Shown: positions 8,735 through 16,137 of the stretch, in pieces | Position numbering within the stretch: position 1 is the stretch's first letter | How the letters are laid out: the number at the start of each line of letters is the position of its first letter | Origin: Rhizobium sp. L43 | GTDB lineage: Bacteria; Pseudomonadota; Alphaproteobacteria; Rhizobiales; Rhizobiaceae | Length of the DNA stretch: 64,000 nt | Assembly (NCBI RefSeq): GCF_002531725.1 | Contig: NZ_NWSQ01000008.1 | Coordinates: 186,001 to 250,000 of the forward strand | Reading direction: 5' to 3' | The notes under the pieces: generated by a model | Database searches by the model: none | What the model was told of the DNA's origin: nothing | The model's input: only the letters and a program-made list of their open reading frames with translations | Translations under genes and position numbers: made by a program

Positions 8735-9004
8735 ATGACGACGTTATTCGTGAGGCACGAAGTCTCTGACTATGCCGCCTGGCGCAAAGTATATGATGCG
8801 TTTCACCAGGTGCAGAAGGCCAATGGGGTGACGGCGCAAGCCGTTTATCGCGCCATCGACAATCCGAACGACATTACCGTCACCCACGAGTTTGCCACGT
8901 TTGAAGCGGCTCAGGCGTTCAGCAAGCTCGACGAGTTGAAGACGGCAATGCGCACGGGAGGCGTGCTCGGCGCCCCGACGGTATGGTTTACCAACAAAAC
9001 ATGA
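8735..9004 (+). CDS. Dimeric alpha/beta-barrel (ABM-like) small protein
   Basis: An 89-aa protein starting MTTLFVRHEVSDYAAWRKVYDAF, a pattern (short beta strand, then D-Y-x-x-W-R-K helix) common in ABM/DUF1330-like ferredoxin-fold proteins. The middle reads ITVTHEFATFEAAQAFSKLDELKTAM. GGGAGGA precedes the start. It probably shares a transcript with the gene at 8437. Members include small monooxygenases and stress proteins, but no function can be assigned here. Confidence 0.75.
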   Translation: MTTLFVRHEVSDYAAWRKVYDAFHQVQKANGVTAQAVYRAIDNPNDITVTHEFATFEAAQAFSKLDELKTAMRTGGVLGAPTVWFTNKT

Positions 9005-9044
9005 AATTAGGACAGGGCCCCCGCTGCGCCCGGAGTCCGAGTTC

Positions 9045-9464
9045 CTATTGGCCATTCCTGATGTCGCGCAGCAGGTTGAGTCCGTGCTGATATTTTTCCG
9101 TTTTCTTACCGGCTTGTTCGGCCTGCCGGAGATTGTCTTCGAGATCGGCCTGTTTGACCGGCAAGGCCAGCGGGTTTGATGCCGCACGTCTGACGAAGTC
9201 GTCGTCCGGCTCGTCCGGCCGCCGTGTCAAAGCATCCACCGCAGAAATAATCGCCGGCGGAAAGCCTTCCTCCCTCAGCCTGTCGAGCGTCCACCCGCTT
9301 CCCTTCTCGACGACGTCATGAAGATAGGCGACCGTTCGGCTCTCGTCGCCGGAAACGAGAAGCGCCACCCGCTGACAGTGCTCGAAGAACGGCCGGCCGG
9401 TTTTATCAGCCTGCCCTTCATGCGCTTCGAGAGCGATTTGGATGGCGTGGTCGAGATGCTGCAT
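9045..9464 (-). CDS. HD-domain protein, SpoT/Mesh1-like
   Basis: A 139-aa protein resembling the hydrolase domain of RelA/SpoT enzymes: A-x-x-A-H-E-G-Q-x-D-K-x-G-x-P near residues 11-25, H29, and H49-D50 in AYLHDVVEKG. Long RSH hydrolases usually have HDxxED; here the motif reads HDVVEK, so the second acidic residue is changed. It may be a small alarmone or nucleotide phosphohydrolase. It is last in a minus-strand unit (gene at 9827, then 9469, then this one, with a four-base gap) behind a predicted EcfG promoter at 10212-10236, pointing to a stress role. Confidence 0.8.
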   Translation of the reverse strand: MQHLDHAIQIALEAHEGQADKTGRPFFEHCQRVALLVSGDESRTVAYLHDVVEKGSGWTLDRLREEGFPPAIISAVDALTRRPDEPDDDFVRRAASNPLALPVKQADLEDNLRQAEQAGKKTEKYQHGLNLLRDIRNGQ

Positions 9465-9468
9465 GGGA

Positions 9469-9795
9469 TTACGGCCCCTCGGTCTTCCTGATTTTCCGCT
9501 GGGACGGCTTTTCGCCGGTCGTCATCTCTATATCAGGCACGCGAGCCGCGGCGACCCGGCTGAACCTTGCTGGTCGCCGATCGAAATCGCCGCTCTCACC
9601 GGCGCCTTGAAGCAGCGCCGTATCATCCCTGTCGTCTTCATCGAGCAGGTCCTGCAGCGTCTGATCCTCGTCCTCGCCGGCCAGCTCATCGCAGGCTTGC
9701 AGCCAGTGACGCTGGTCTGCGCCATCCGGGCGGCCCTCGGCCTCCCAGATTTCATAGGCACGGCGACGTATCTGCTCGTGCTTGTCTATAGCCAT
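9469..9795 (-). CDS. DUF2934 domain-containing protein
   Basis: A 108-aa protein with an N-terminal DUF2934 motif (IRRRAYEIWEAEGRPDGADQRHWLQACDEL), a short helical segment found in many small rhizobial proteins. The rest is acidic and low-complexity (GEDEDQTLQDLLDEDDRDD), probably disordered. The start is ATG 9795, preceded by GGAGGAG; an upstream in-frame ATG has no ribosome site. It is the middle gene of a minus-strand stress-type unit. Function unknown. Confidence 0.78.
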   Translation of the reverse strand: MAIDKHEQIRRRAYEIWEAEGRPDGADQRHWLQACDELAGEDEDQTLQDLLDEDDRDDTALLQGAGESGDFDRRPARFSRVAAARVPDIEMTTGEKPSQRKIRKTEGP

Positions 9796-9826
9796 GATCT
9801 CCTCCAGACACATTGGAATGAGCCGG

Positions 9827-10183
9827 TCAGGGCGTATTGATGGTTGGAAGAAAATCCTCTACCTGCTTCCGCTCATCCTTTGACAGCGTCTCCACCCTTT
9901 CCTGCCAGAACCGTTCTGCCTCCGGCGGATCCTCGTCCCATTGGCGAACATCGGTGATATTGTCGTCGATCATGGACCGGCGGCGGCCGCCGAGGCTCAG
10001 ATATTCCTTCGCAAGCTTCAGGCTTGGGGTTTCAGTGTCGCTTCCGCCGCCTAACGCCGAACCCGCGTTGCGCCGAGCCGTTGCCAATGCCCGGTTGCGC
10101 TCGGTCTCGGCAGGTTCCGTGTCAGCGGAACGAGCGTCGTCGGTGCCGCTCTCGGGCGGTACGTTGGAGTTGGAAGTCGCCAT
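9827..10183 (-). CDS. Hypothetical protein, probable stress gene
   Basis: A 118-aa hydrophilic protein with a disordered N-terminal half (MATSNSNVPPESGTDDARSAD) and a helical C-terminus (AERFWQERVETLSKDERKQVEDFLPT). No enzyme motif, signal peptide or membrane segment. GAAAGGTG precedes the start. A predicted EcfG promoter lies 29-53 bases upstream, making this the first gene of a three-gene minus-strand unit. I do not recognise a named family. Confidence 0.65.
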   Translation of the reverse strand: MATSNSNVPPESGTDDARSADTEPAETERNRALATARRNAGSALGGGSDTETPSLKLAKEYLSLGGRRRSMIDDNITDVRQWDEDPPEAERFWQERVETLSKDERKQVEDFLPTINTP

Positions 10184-10211
10184 GGATCACCTTTCGCTGT
10201 TGTGAACCGAT

Positions 10212-10236
10212 AACCCCCGCGGGCGGCGAGAGTTCC
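10212..10236 (-). promoter_or_regulatory. Candidate EcfG (general stress) promoter
   Basis: On the minus strand GGAAC (10236-10232) is separated by 17 bases from GTT (10214-10212). Alphaproteobacterial EcfG promoters are GGAAC, 16-17 bases, then (C)GTT. It sits about 30 bases before the start of the gene ending at 10183 and faces it. The -35 is exact; the base before GTT is G rather than C. Confidence 0.55.
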
Positions 10237-10290
10237 GGGTGGGTCGCGTGTGATTTGAGAGCGATCGAGCCGGGACCGTCCGGCGGGCAA

Positions 10291-10590
10291 TCAATGAACG
10301 GCCATACTCACCATGCGATAGGGGTGGACGGCCTCGAACTGCGAGATCATCGCCGTTGCCTGCTGCAAGACGAGTTCGGCATTCTCGGGATCATCGCGGG
10401 CGAGCTCATCGGCGTTGATACGGATCGCTTCGGCCATGTCGTTGGAAATTGCTGCGAAATGCGTATTGCCCTCGACCAACGCCTCACGCGCCGTACCCTC
10501 CAGCATACGCGCGATATCGACGAAGACTTCCTCGCGCTCCTCGACACTGAGGTCTCTGATGAGATTGGTGATTTCTTGCATTTCCGTCAC
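10291..10590 (-). CDS. Hypothetical protein, probable stress gene
   Basis: A 99-aa, mostly helical acidic protein (MTEMQEITNLIRDLSVEEREEVFVD; AEAIRINADELARDDPENAELVLQQA). No membrane segment or catalytic motif is visible. It is transcribed leftwards with a long leader that contains a perfect 10-bp hairpin (10666-10692) and an exact EcfG-type promoter (10728-10752). Function unknown. Confidence 0.65.
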   Translation of the reverse strand: MTEMQEITNLIRDLSVEEREEVFVDIARMLEGTAREALVEGNTHFAAISNDMAEAIRINADELARDDPENAELVLQQATAMISQFEAVHPYRMVSMAVH

Positions 10591-10665
10591 TCACTCCAAG
10601 AGATGTGGGACGGCAACCGAGTGCATCGAGCCTCGATCACCAACGAGCTGGAAACCCCGAAATCC

Positions 10666-10692
10666 GGTTCAAGCCTCGGTACGGCTTGAACC
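10666..10692 (-). other. Hairpin in the leader of the gene at 10291-10590
   Basis: Perfect 10-base inverted repeat GGTTCAAGCC / GGCTTGAACC around a seven-base loop, between the predicted EcfG promoter and the start codon. It would form in the leader RNA. It has no T-run and lies about 75 bases before the start, so it could act in mRNA stability or translation. Confidence 0.5.
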
Positions 10693-10727
10693 TTTCAACT
10701 CGAGGGCGACAACCATCCATTATTGCG

Positions 10728-10752
10728 AACGCAGGAACCGATCTTCGGTTCC
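10728..10752 (-). promoter_or_regulatory. EcfG (general stress) promoter, exact match
   Basis: On the minus strand GGAAC (10752-10748), 16 bases, then CGTT (10731-10728): an exact fit to the consensus recognised by the EcfG sigma factor of the alphaproteobacterial general stress response. It faces the gene ending at 10590, giving a leader of roughly 130 bases. Confidence 0.65.
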
Positions 10753-10882
10753 CTGGAGGGGGCTGACTGGTGTTGAGGCGGCGCGCGGAATCTCCGGAAC
10801 GAGTGAGCGGTAACTCAATCCCGTGCCTTGGGGGCGGAGCTGCAGAGAGGCTTCAGCAAGCCGTCATAAATAAAGGATGGCG

Positions 10883-11161
10883 TCAGCGAAGGTGCGGTCC
10901 GGAAGTTTTCCCCCGGAAAACGGTCATCTGTTCCTGCTGCACTTCATTTTCATCGTTCAGAACGGCGCGCCAAAGCCTGTTGCCAAGCCGAAGCGACACC
11001 CGCTTGGTACCCTCGTGTTCGGCGGTACCGATTTCCACGGTGCTGACGACGGAGCCATGTCGCATGTGACGGCGCAGATCGGCCAGCGACAGTCCGAACC
11101 GTTCCGCGAGTTCGGATGAGTCGAGGATAAAATCCCCATTCGGATCGCGCTCGATCAACAC
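10883..11161 (-). CDS. DUF6522-type small protein
   Basis: A 92-aa protein starting MLIERDPNGDFILDSSELAERF, with LSLADLRRHMRHGSVVSTVEIG and RVSLRLGNRLWRAVLND. This matches my memory of a small alphaproteobacterial family (DUF6522) with a winged-helix-like N-terminal part and beta-rich C-terminus. It follows the HPP/CBS gene by 40 bases in the same direction and is likely co-transcribed with it. Role unknown. Confidence 0.68.
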   Translation of the reverse strand: MLIERDPNGDFILDSSELAERFGLSLADLRRHMRHGSVVSTVEIGTAEHEGTKRVSLRLGNRLWRAVLNDENEVQQEQMTVFRGKTSGPHLR

Positions 11162-11201
11162 CGGCTCATTCTTCCTTTTCTTGGCAATCTACGGTCACCG
11201 C

Positions 11202-12332
11202 TCAGACCACAGCCGAGATCGGGGCGCTGTCGTTCGGCAGCAGCCGCGCCACCGCGCTCAGGAGGTCGGTCTGCGAGATCAGGCCGAGGATCCGGTAATC
11301 GTCATCGACAATGATGACCGCGTGTGTGCGCCCATCCGTCAGAACGGGCAGCAGCGACAAGGCCGGATCCGAAGGTTTCGCGACCGCCGGTTTTGATATT
11401 GCGCCTGCGATCGTGTCGCTGATGGTCGACAATTCCCGCAAGCCGACGCTGCCGATCAGGCGCCCCTCCGGGTCCTTCACCGGCAGCGTACGGATATTAT
11501 GCTTCAAAAGCAGGTGCCGTGCGGCATCCGGTTCTGCAGCTTCGCCGACGGCAATCACGTCCCGCGACATGATATCGGCACAATTGATCTTGCCGTTTGA
11601 CCGGATCGCCGCTTGCAGTTCGACCTGCTGCAGCAGGCGGCCGAGATCGGCGCGATCGATATCGAAGGTTTCGTCGAGCGCTGCAAGCGCGGCATCGACA
11701 TCCTCTTCGCGGAAACCCACCCGCACGGCGGACGGCAGGTCGACCGTGCGATGGGTGTTCTCAGCTGGTTTTGGAACGACATGCGGATAGTTTCGCCTGG
11801 AAAGCTTGTGGAACAGCAGACCAAGACCGACCAGGATGCAGGAGTTCAAGGCGACCGGCACGAAGGGAAAGAGAAATCCCCAGCCGGCAACGACAGGGCC
11901 GCCGAGGACGGCGGTAAGGGCCGCGGCTCCTCCCGGCGGATGAAGGCAGCGCGTGAAGGACATCGCGCCGATGGCAAGCGATACCCCGACGCCGGTCGCA
12001 ATGATCGGGTCGCCGATGAAATAGGCGGCAATGATTCCCATCAGGGCGGAAATGGTGTTGCCGCCGATGATCGACCACGGTTGCGCAAGCGGGCTGGCCG
12101 GCACTGCGAAAAGAAGCACCGCAGACGCGCCCATCGGCGCGACGATCAGGGGAAGATGCGGTCCCTGCCCGAAAAGATAGCCGCTGATGACGCCGGTGAG
12201 GCCAATGGCCACCAAAGCGCCGAGACATGCGATCAACCGCTCCCGCAAGGTCGCGCCAGCCAAGATCGGTGAAAACAGACGGAAGCGACGGAAGCGGCTC
12301 GGTCCCACCTTCGGGGAAACGGGATACTGCAT
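11202..12332 (-). CDS. HPP family membrane protein with tandem CBS domains
   Basis: A 376-aa protein. Residues about 25-185 contain four or more helices with the family signature HPPGGAAALTAVLGG; residues about 230-376 hold two CBS modules (INCADIMSRDVIAVGEAAEPDAARHLLL; LSLLPVLTDGRTHAVIIVDDDYRILGLISQTDL). HPP proteins include a chloroplast/cyanobacterial nitrite transporter, and CBS pairs bind adenine nucleotides, so it may be an energy-gated anion channel or transporter. It lies 54 bases after the LysR gene in the same direction. The substrate is not known. Confidence 0.85.
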   Translation of the reverse strand: MQYPVSPKVGPSRFRRFRLFSPILAGATLRERLIACLGALVAIGLTGVISGYLFGQGPHLPLIVAPMGASAVLLFAVPASPLAQPWSIIGGNTISALMGIIAAYFIGDPIIATGVGVSLAIGAMSFTRCLHPPGGAAALTAVLGGPVVAGWGFLFPFVPVALNSCILVGLGLLFHKLSRRNYPHVVPKPAENTHRTVDLPSAVRVGFREEDVDAALAALDETFDIDRADLGRLLQQVELQAAIRSNGKINCADIMSRDVIAVGEAAEPDAARHLLLKHNIRTLPVKDPEGRLIGSVGLRELSTISDTIAGAISKPAVAKPSDPALSLLPVLTDGRTHAVIIVDDDYRILGLISQTDLLSAVARLLPNDSAPISAVV

Positions 12333-12386
12333 GACAAGACCAATTTTAGCGAGGATTATCTGGCGGATTGAGGAAAGACGTGAGGG

Positions 12387-13292
12387 CTAGTTTGTCGCCA
12401 GCCTGGTATCTCTGCCTTTTCTAGCGCTGAGGACTTCATGGAATGCGTTGAATGCGCTGGGACGATCATTTTTGCGGTAGACGAGCAGCGTCTCGACAGG
12501 CCCCAGTTGGTGGGTCTGGACAGGGGTCGGCCAGGGCATGAGGTCGAGCACGGATTTCGGCATGACGGCGGCGGTGTTGCCGGTCGCAACGCTTGCCAGG
12601 ATCGCATGGTAAGAGCCGAGCTCGCTGGTCGGCAGGGCGCTCGATTTGCGCGCCCAGCTTTCGGCGATCCTGCGATAGGTGCAGCCGGGTTCCAAAGCGG
12701 CAATCGCGCCGACGCTAAGGTCGGCAGCGGATTTGATCGCTGGATGGCCGGGCGGCAGCACGATCAACAGCTCCTCGACAAAGACCGGCTCCATCTCCAG
12801 CCCCTTGAGCTCGGCATCGAAACCCATGTCTTCGCCGCGCATCGTCTTCGGCGGGCGGGCAATCAGCGCGCAATCCAGCGCATCGGCCACGACGGCGCGG
12901 GCGAGATCCAGGGATGCGCCCATCGTCAAATGAAGCGACACATCCGGCCACATCCGCTTGAATTGCGTCAGCGCCGCCGGCAGCCTGCTCGCCGCCGTGC
13001 TTTCCATGGTGCCGACACGCAATGTTCCCGTGGGGACGCGAGGCCGCACGGCCTGGCGCGCTTCAAGCGCAAGCGCCGTCAGCCGGTTGGCGTAGGCAAG
13101 GAACGTCTCGCCCTCCCGTGTCAACGTCATCTTCTTACCGTCACGGCTGAAGAGAGAAACGCCAAGATCCTCCTCCAGCTGCTGGATGCGCGTCGTCACA
13201 TTCGACGGCACCCGCCCGACGGCCCTGGCGGCCTTGGTAACGCTGCGATCGCTGGCAACGGCGAGGAAGATTTCGATCGACGAAAGGTCCAA
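12387..13292 (-). CDS. LysR family transcriptional regulator
   Basis: A 301-aa regulator with an N-terminal winged HTH (MDLSSIEIFLAVASDRSVTKAARAVGRVPSNVTTRIQQLE, split here by description only at residues 1-40) and a PBP2-like effector domain from about residue 90 (TGTLRVGTMESTAASRLPAAL). The recognition helix is VGRVPSNVTTRIQQLEE. It could control the HPP gene downstream, or the membrane-protein gene at 13594 across the 300-base gap; the sequence does not decide between these. Confidence 0.9.
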   Translation of the reverse strand: MDLSSIEIFLAVASDRSVTKAARAVGRVPSNVTTRIQQLEEDLGVSLFSRDGKKMTLTREGETFLAYANRLTALALEARQAVRPRVPTGTLRVGTMESTAASRLPAALTQFKRMWPDVSLHLTMGASLDLARAVVADALDCALIARPPKTMRGEDMGFDAELKGLEMEPVFVEELLIVLPPGHPAIKSAADLSVGAIAALEPGCTYRRIAESWARKSSALPTSELGSYHAILASVATGNTAAVMPKSVLDLMPWPTPVQTHQLGPVETLLVYRKNDRPSAFNAFHEVLSARKGRDTRLATN

Positions 13293-13593
13293 TGAAAGGA
13301 TCTCGTTTCCGGAATTAAGGAGAAAGATAATTCTCTATATAAAAATCATCTCCATAGCTCAAGCCGGTTTCATCGCACTATCACCTTCAGCTTTTATCGT
13401 GCTTTACATCCGTATCGCGATGCGCATCGCTTGCTCGAGCGAAGCGGAGCGGTTGCCGAAAAAAGGATCGCGACGCCGAGGAAATAGCCAGGCAGGCCGC
13501 GACATTGCCTCTGCCGCATGACGAACCAAGCGTTTGAGGCTGGCACGGGGTTTGCATCTGCAATTCCATCTGCAGATCGATCGGCGCCGACCC
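13293..13593. other. Intergenic region with sigma-54 promoter
   Basis: No gene is seen. The region upstream of the LysR gene is AT-rich around 13310-13350 and probably carries its promoter. The right end contains the sigma-54 element described at 13541-13556 and an inverted repeat ATCTGCA (13556-13562) / TGCAGAT (13571-13577). No TGT-N10-ACA NifA-type activator site was found by eye. Confidence 0.5.
13541..13556 (+). promoter_or_regulatory. Sigma-54 (RpoN) promoter, exact consensus
   Basis: TGGCACGGGGTTTGCA matches TGGCACG-N4-TTGCW at every specified position, with GG and GC at the required -24/-12 spacing. Transcription would begin near 13568, about 25 bases before ATG 13594. Activator binding sites were not identified. 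Confidence 0.7.
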
Positions 13594-13905
13594 ATGTTGC
13601 ATCTTGTCTTGACCTGTCTTCTTCTCAGCATCGCTTCCGGCTTGAGCATGCGGCGCTTTCTTCTGCCGTATTTCCCGGGCGGCGATCTCGCCGAGAAGTC
13701 TGCACCCGTCACGATCGTCGCAAGCGCCGTGTTTCTGGCGACACTGGCCTTCACCGTCTCCGATCAGGACCTTTGGGCAAAATCCGTCATCCTGATAATC
13801 GGCCTGTTGCTGGCGGCCATGTTCGACGATGGGCGACCCAAGCTGACCATCGCGCTTTCCACCCTCAGCCTGGCGATCTATCTGGGCTTGCGTTCGATCA
13901 ACTGA
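13594..13905 (+). CDS. Small hydrophobic membrane protein
   Basis: A 103-aa protein with three or four predicted membrane segments (LHLVLTCLLLSIASGLSM; PVTIVASAVFLATLAFTV; SVILIIGLLLAAMF; TIALSTLSLAIYLGL). No known family is recognised. The ribosome site is weak (GGCGCCGA), but the reading frame is strongly hydrophobic, unlike the low-complexity shadow frame on the other strand, and it sits right behind the sigma-54 promoter. If real, it is an RpoN-dependent inner-membrane protein. Confidence 0.5.
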   Translation: MLHLVLTCLLLSIASGLSMRRFLLPYFPGGDLAEKSAPVTIVASAVFLATLAFTVSDQDLWAKSVILIIGLLLAAMFDDGRPKLTIALSTLSLAIYLGLRSIN

Positions 13906-14358
13906 GCCATCCGCTTTTCCAGGCGACGGTGCCACGGAACGCTTTCAGGAGCTGCCGCAGCGATGCCCAATCCGCGCAGTATCACGAAGCCGTAGCCTGC
14001 GGCTCCGCGGTAATGACGAAGAGCTGTCGCCCGGCGAAGGTGCACGCTGGATCCGGATGCCAGTGCATTTACCCTCGCCCGCCTGCGCATTTTTCGCCAG
14101 GTCGCGATGAGGGATGGGCACCCGGAACGTCTCGATCCAGACTAGTCCAGATCGTTCGATACAATTGACTGGCGATGCCTCAGCAAAAACAACGATCCAC
14201 CAAATCCAGGCCGCTTTCGGCAAATAAAGCCTGAGCCTCCGTCTACAGTGAGTGCCGCGGCGCAACGCTGACCGCCTGCATCGACAAGGCACCAGCCGCA
14301 AAGCCCATCTCCCGAACGCATTCGCAAGAGCTTGCTCATCAGCCTGTGAGGACCTGCC
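13906..14358. other. Gene-free stretch of about 450 bases
   Basis: No convincing gene on either strand. Open frames here have Arg/Ser-rich composition typical of shadows or degenerate DNA. Its right end must hold the promoter for the dehydrogenase at 14359, but no clear promoter motif was recognised. Confidence 0.4.
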
Positions 14359-15402
14359 ATGAAGACCTACAAGATCGCCCTTTTGCCAGGAGACGGCATC
14401 GGCCGCGACGTGACGGAAGCAGCCAAGGCAGTGCTCGAAAAGGCGGCGGCACGAAGCGGATTTTCGTTCGCTGCATCAAGCTATCCCTGGTCCTGCGACT
14501 ACTATCTCGAGCACGGCAGCATGATGCCCGCCAATGGCATCGAAACGCTGAGCTCCTTCGATGCCATTCTGCTCGGCGCCGTAGGATGGCCTCGCAAAGT
14601 GCCCGATTCCGTGTCGCTGCACGGACTTCTGCTGCCGATCCGCAAGGCTTTCGTCCAATATGCCAATATCCGTCCGCACCGGCTGCTGCCGGGTGTGCAG
14701 GGACCGTTGCGGTCGGAGAACTTCGACATCCTCTGTATTCGTGAAAATACCGAAGGCGAATATTCCGGCGCCGGCGGCCGGGTTCACCAGGGTACCGACA
14801 GCGAGGTGGCTGTGGAGACCTCGATCTTCACCCGCAAGGGGGTCGAGCGCATCCTGCGTTTCGGCTTCGAGCAAGCGCGTGCGCGACGCGGCAAGCTTGC
14901 CTCGGTGACAAAATCCAACGCCCAGAGATACTCGATGGTTTTCTGGGACGAAATCACCCAGAGGCTTTCGGCGGAATATCCCGATGTCGAGGTGACCAGC
15001 TACCATATCGACGCCATGGCCGCCCGCATGGTCATGGCGCCCGACAGTCTCGATGTCGTCGTCGCTTCCAACCTGTTCGGCGACATCCTGACCGACCTTG
15101 GCGCCGCCATCCAGGGCGGACTGGGCTTTGCAGCCTCCGCCAACATCAATCCCGACCGCTCGGCGCCGTCGATGTTCGAGCCCGTCCACGGCTCGGCGCC
15201 GGATATCGCCCATCTCGGCATCGCCAACCCGATCGCCGCCATCTGGTCGGGCGCAATGATGCTGGAGCACCTGGGAGAAACGGCTGCCGCCGCAAAGGTG
15301 ATGGCCGCAATCGAGGCGACGACGGCACGCGGCATCGGCTCGGTTCCCGGCAAGGACAGGACCGACGCGATCACGTCGGCGGTGCTTTCGGCGCTCGACT
15401 AG
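14359..15402 (+). CDS. Tartrate dehydrogenase / D-malate dehydrogenase-like enzyme
   Basis: A 347-aa NAD-dependent decarboxylating dehydrogenase of the isocitrate/isopropylmalate family. It has the N-terminal IALLPGDGIGRDVTEAA, RENTEGEYSGAGGR, the metal-binding aspartates in DVVVASNLFGDILTDLGAAIQGG, and GSAPDIAHLGIANPIAAI. The ENTEGEYS segment is typical of the tartrate/D-malate (TtuC/DmlA) branch, not LeuB. It oxidises 2-hydroxy diacids such as tartrate or D-malate. It faces the otnC gene and adjoins the threonate cluster, suggesting a shared theme of C4 sugar-acid catabolism. Exact substrate not provable. Confidence 0.87.
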   Translation: MKTYKIALLPGDGIGRDVTEAAKAVLEKAAARSGFSFAASSYPWSCDYYLEHGSMMPANGIETLSSFDAILLGAVGWPRKVPDSVSLHGLLLPIRKAFVQYANIRPHRLLPGVQGPLRSENFDILCIRENTEGEYSGAGGRVHQGTDSEVAVETSIFTRKGVERILRFGFEQARARRGKLASVTKSNAQRYSMVFWDEITQRLSAEYPDVEVTSYHIDAMAARMVMAPDSLDVVVASNLFGDILTDLGAAIQGGLGFAASANINPDRSAPSMFEPVHGSAPDIAHLGIANPIAAIWSGAMMLEHLGETAAAAKVMAAIEATTARGIGSVPGKDRTDAITSAVLSALD

Positions 15403-15452
15403 AGCGCCGCGGCAATAGCGTGCAGCGTACGCTTGGAAGTCAAGCGACAGCG

Positions 15453-16121
15453 TCAATCATCGTCGTGATGGTGATGCGATGGAAGGTCGAGGCCGAAGGT
15501 GTTGACGAGATCGGCCACCTCAGCCGGGCTGAGGAAACGCGGATTGAGGTTGCGCAACAGCAGATAGAGCTTCGCCGTTTCCTCCAGTTCCTCGGTGGCA
15601 AAGACCGCCGCTTCCAGGCTGTCGCCGGCAACGACGGGTCCGTGATTGGCCAGAAGCACCGACGAATATTTGCCCGCCAGCCCGCGAATGGCGTCGGCCA
15701 CATCAGGATCGCCGGGACGGTAATACGGCACCAGCGCGGTTTCGCCGGCACGCATGAGATAATATGGCGTCATCGGCGGCAGGGCGGCGCGCGGATCGAT
15801 CTCCGGCAGCATGGTCAATGCCACTGCGTGGGTGGAGTGAAGATGGACGATGGCGCGGGCGCTGCCGCGCGTATCGTAAAGTGCCGTATGCAGTGGAATT
15901 TCCTTGGTCGGCTTGTCGCCGGACAGGAGCCGGCCTTCGGCGTCGAGCCTGGAAATACGTGCCGGATCGAGAAAGCCGAGCGAGGCGTTGGTCGGCGTGA
16001 CCAGCCAGCCGCCATCCTCCAGCCGCAACGATATGTTGCCCGACGAACCGGGCGTCAGCCCGCGCTCGAACAGCGAGCGGCCGTATCGGCAGATTTCTTC
16101 ACGCAGACGTGCGTCGGACAT
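15453..16121 (-). CDS. otnC: 3-oxo-tetronate 4-phosphate decarboxylase (class II aldolase family)
   Basis: A 222-aa class II aldolase/adducin protein. Zinc-ligand histidines are visible in IVHLHSTHAVALTML, and LANHGPVVAGDSLEAAVFATEELEETA carries the third. In the known L-threonate pathway OtnC converts 3-oxo-tetronate 4-phosphate to dihydroxyacetone phosphate and CO2. It lies directly downstream of the LacI gene on the minus strand (16-base gap), divergent from ltnD-otnI-otnK, so lacI-otnC form one arm of a shared regulon. The C-terminus is an unusual natural SHHHHDDD tail. An L-fuculose-phosphate-aldolase-like role is the alternative; neighbours strongly favour OtnC. Confidence 0.88.
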   Translation of the reverse strand: MSDARLREEICRYGRSLFERGLTPGSSGNISLRLEDGGWLVTPTNASLGFLDPARISRLDAEGRLLSGDKPTKEIPLHTALYDTRGSARAIVHLHSTHAVALTMLPEIDPRAALPPMTPYYLMRAGETALVPYYRPGDPDVADAIRGLAGKYSSVLLANHGPVVAGDSLEAAVFATEELEETAKLYLLLRNLNPRFLSPAEVADLVNTFGLDLPSHHHHDDD

Positions 16122-16137
16122 GACAGTTCCTCCAATA

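Noticed and set aside
13293..13540. NifA-type upstream activator site for the sigma-54 promoter
   Set aside because: No TGT-N10-ACA pattern was found by eye; another activator is needed.
13387..13935. A minus-strand open frame opposite the small membrane protein
   Set aside because: It is Gln/Asp/Gly-rich and low in hydrophobic residues, a mirror of the hydrophobic plus-strand frame, which is preferred.
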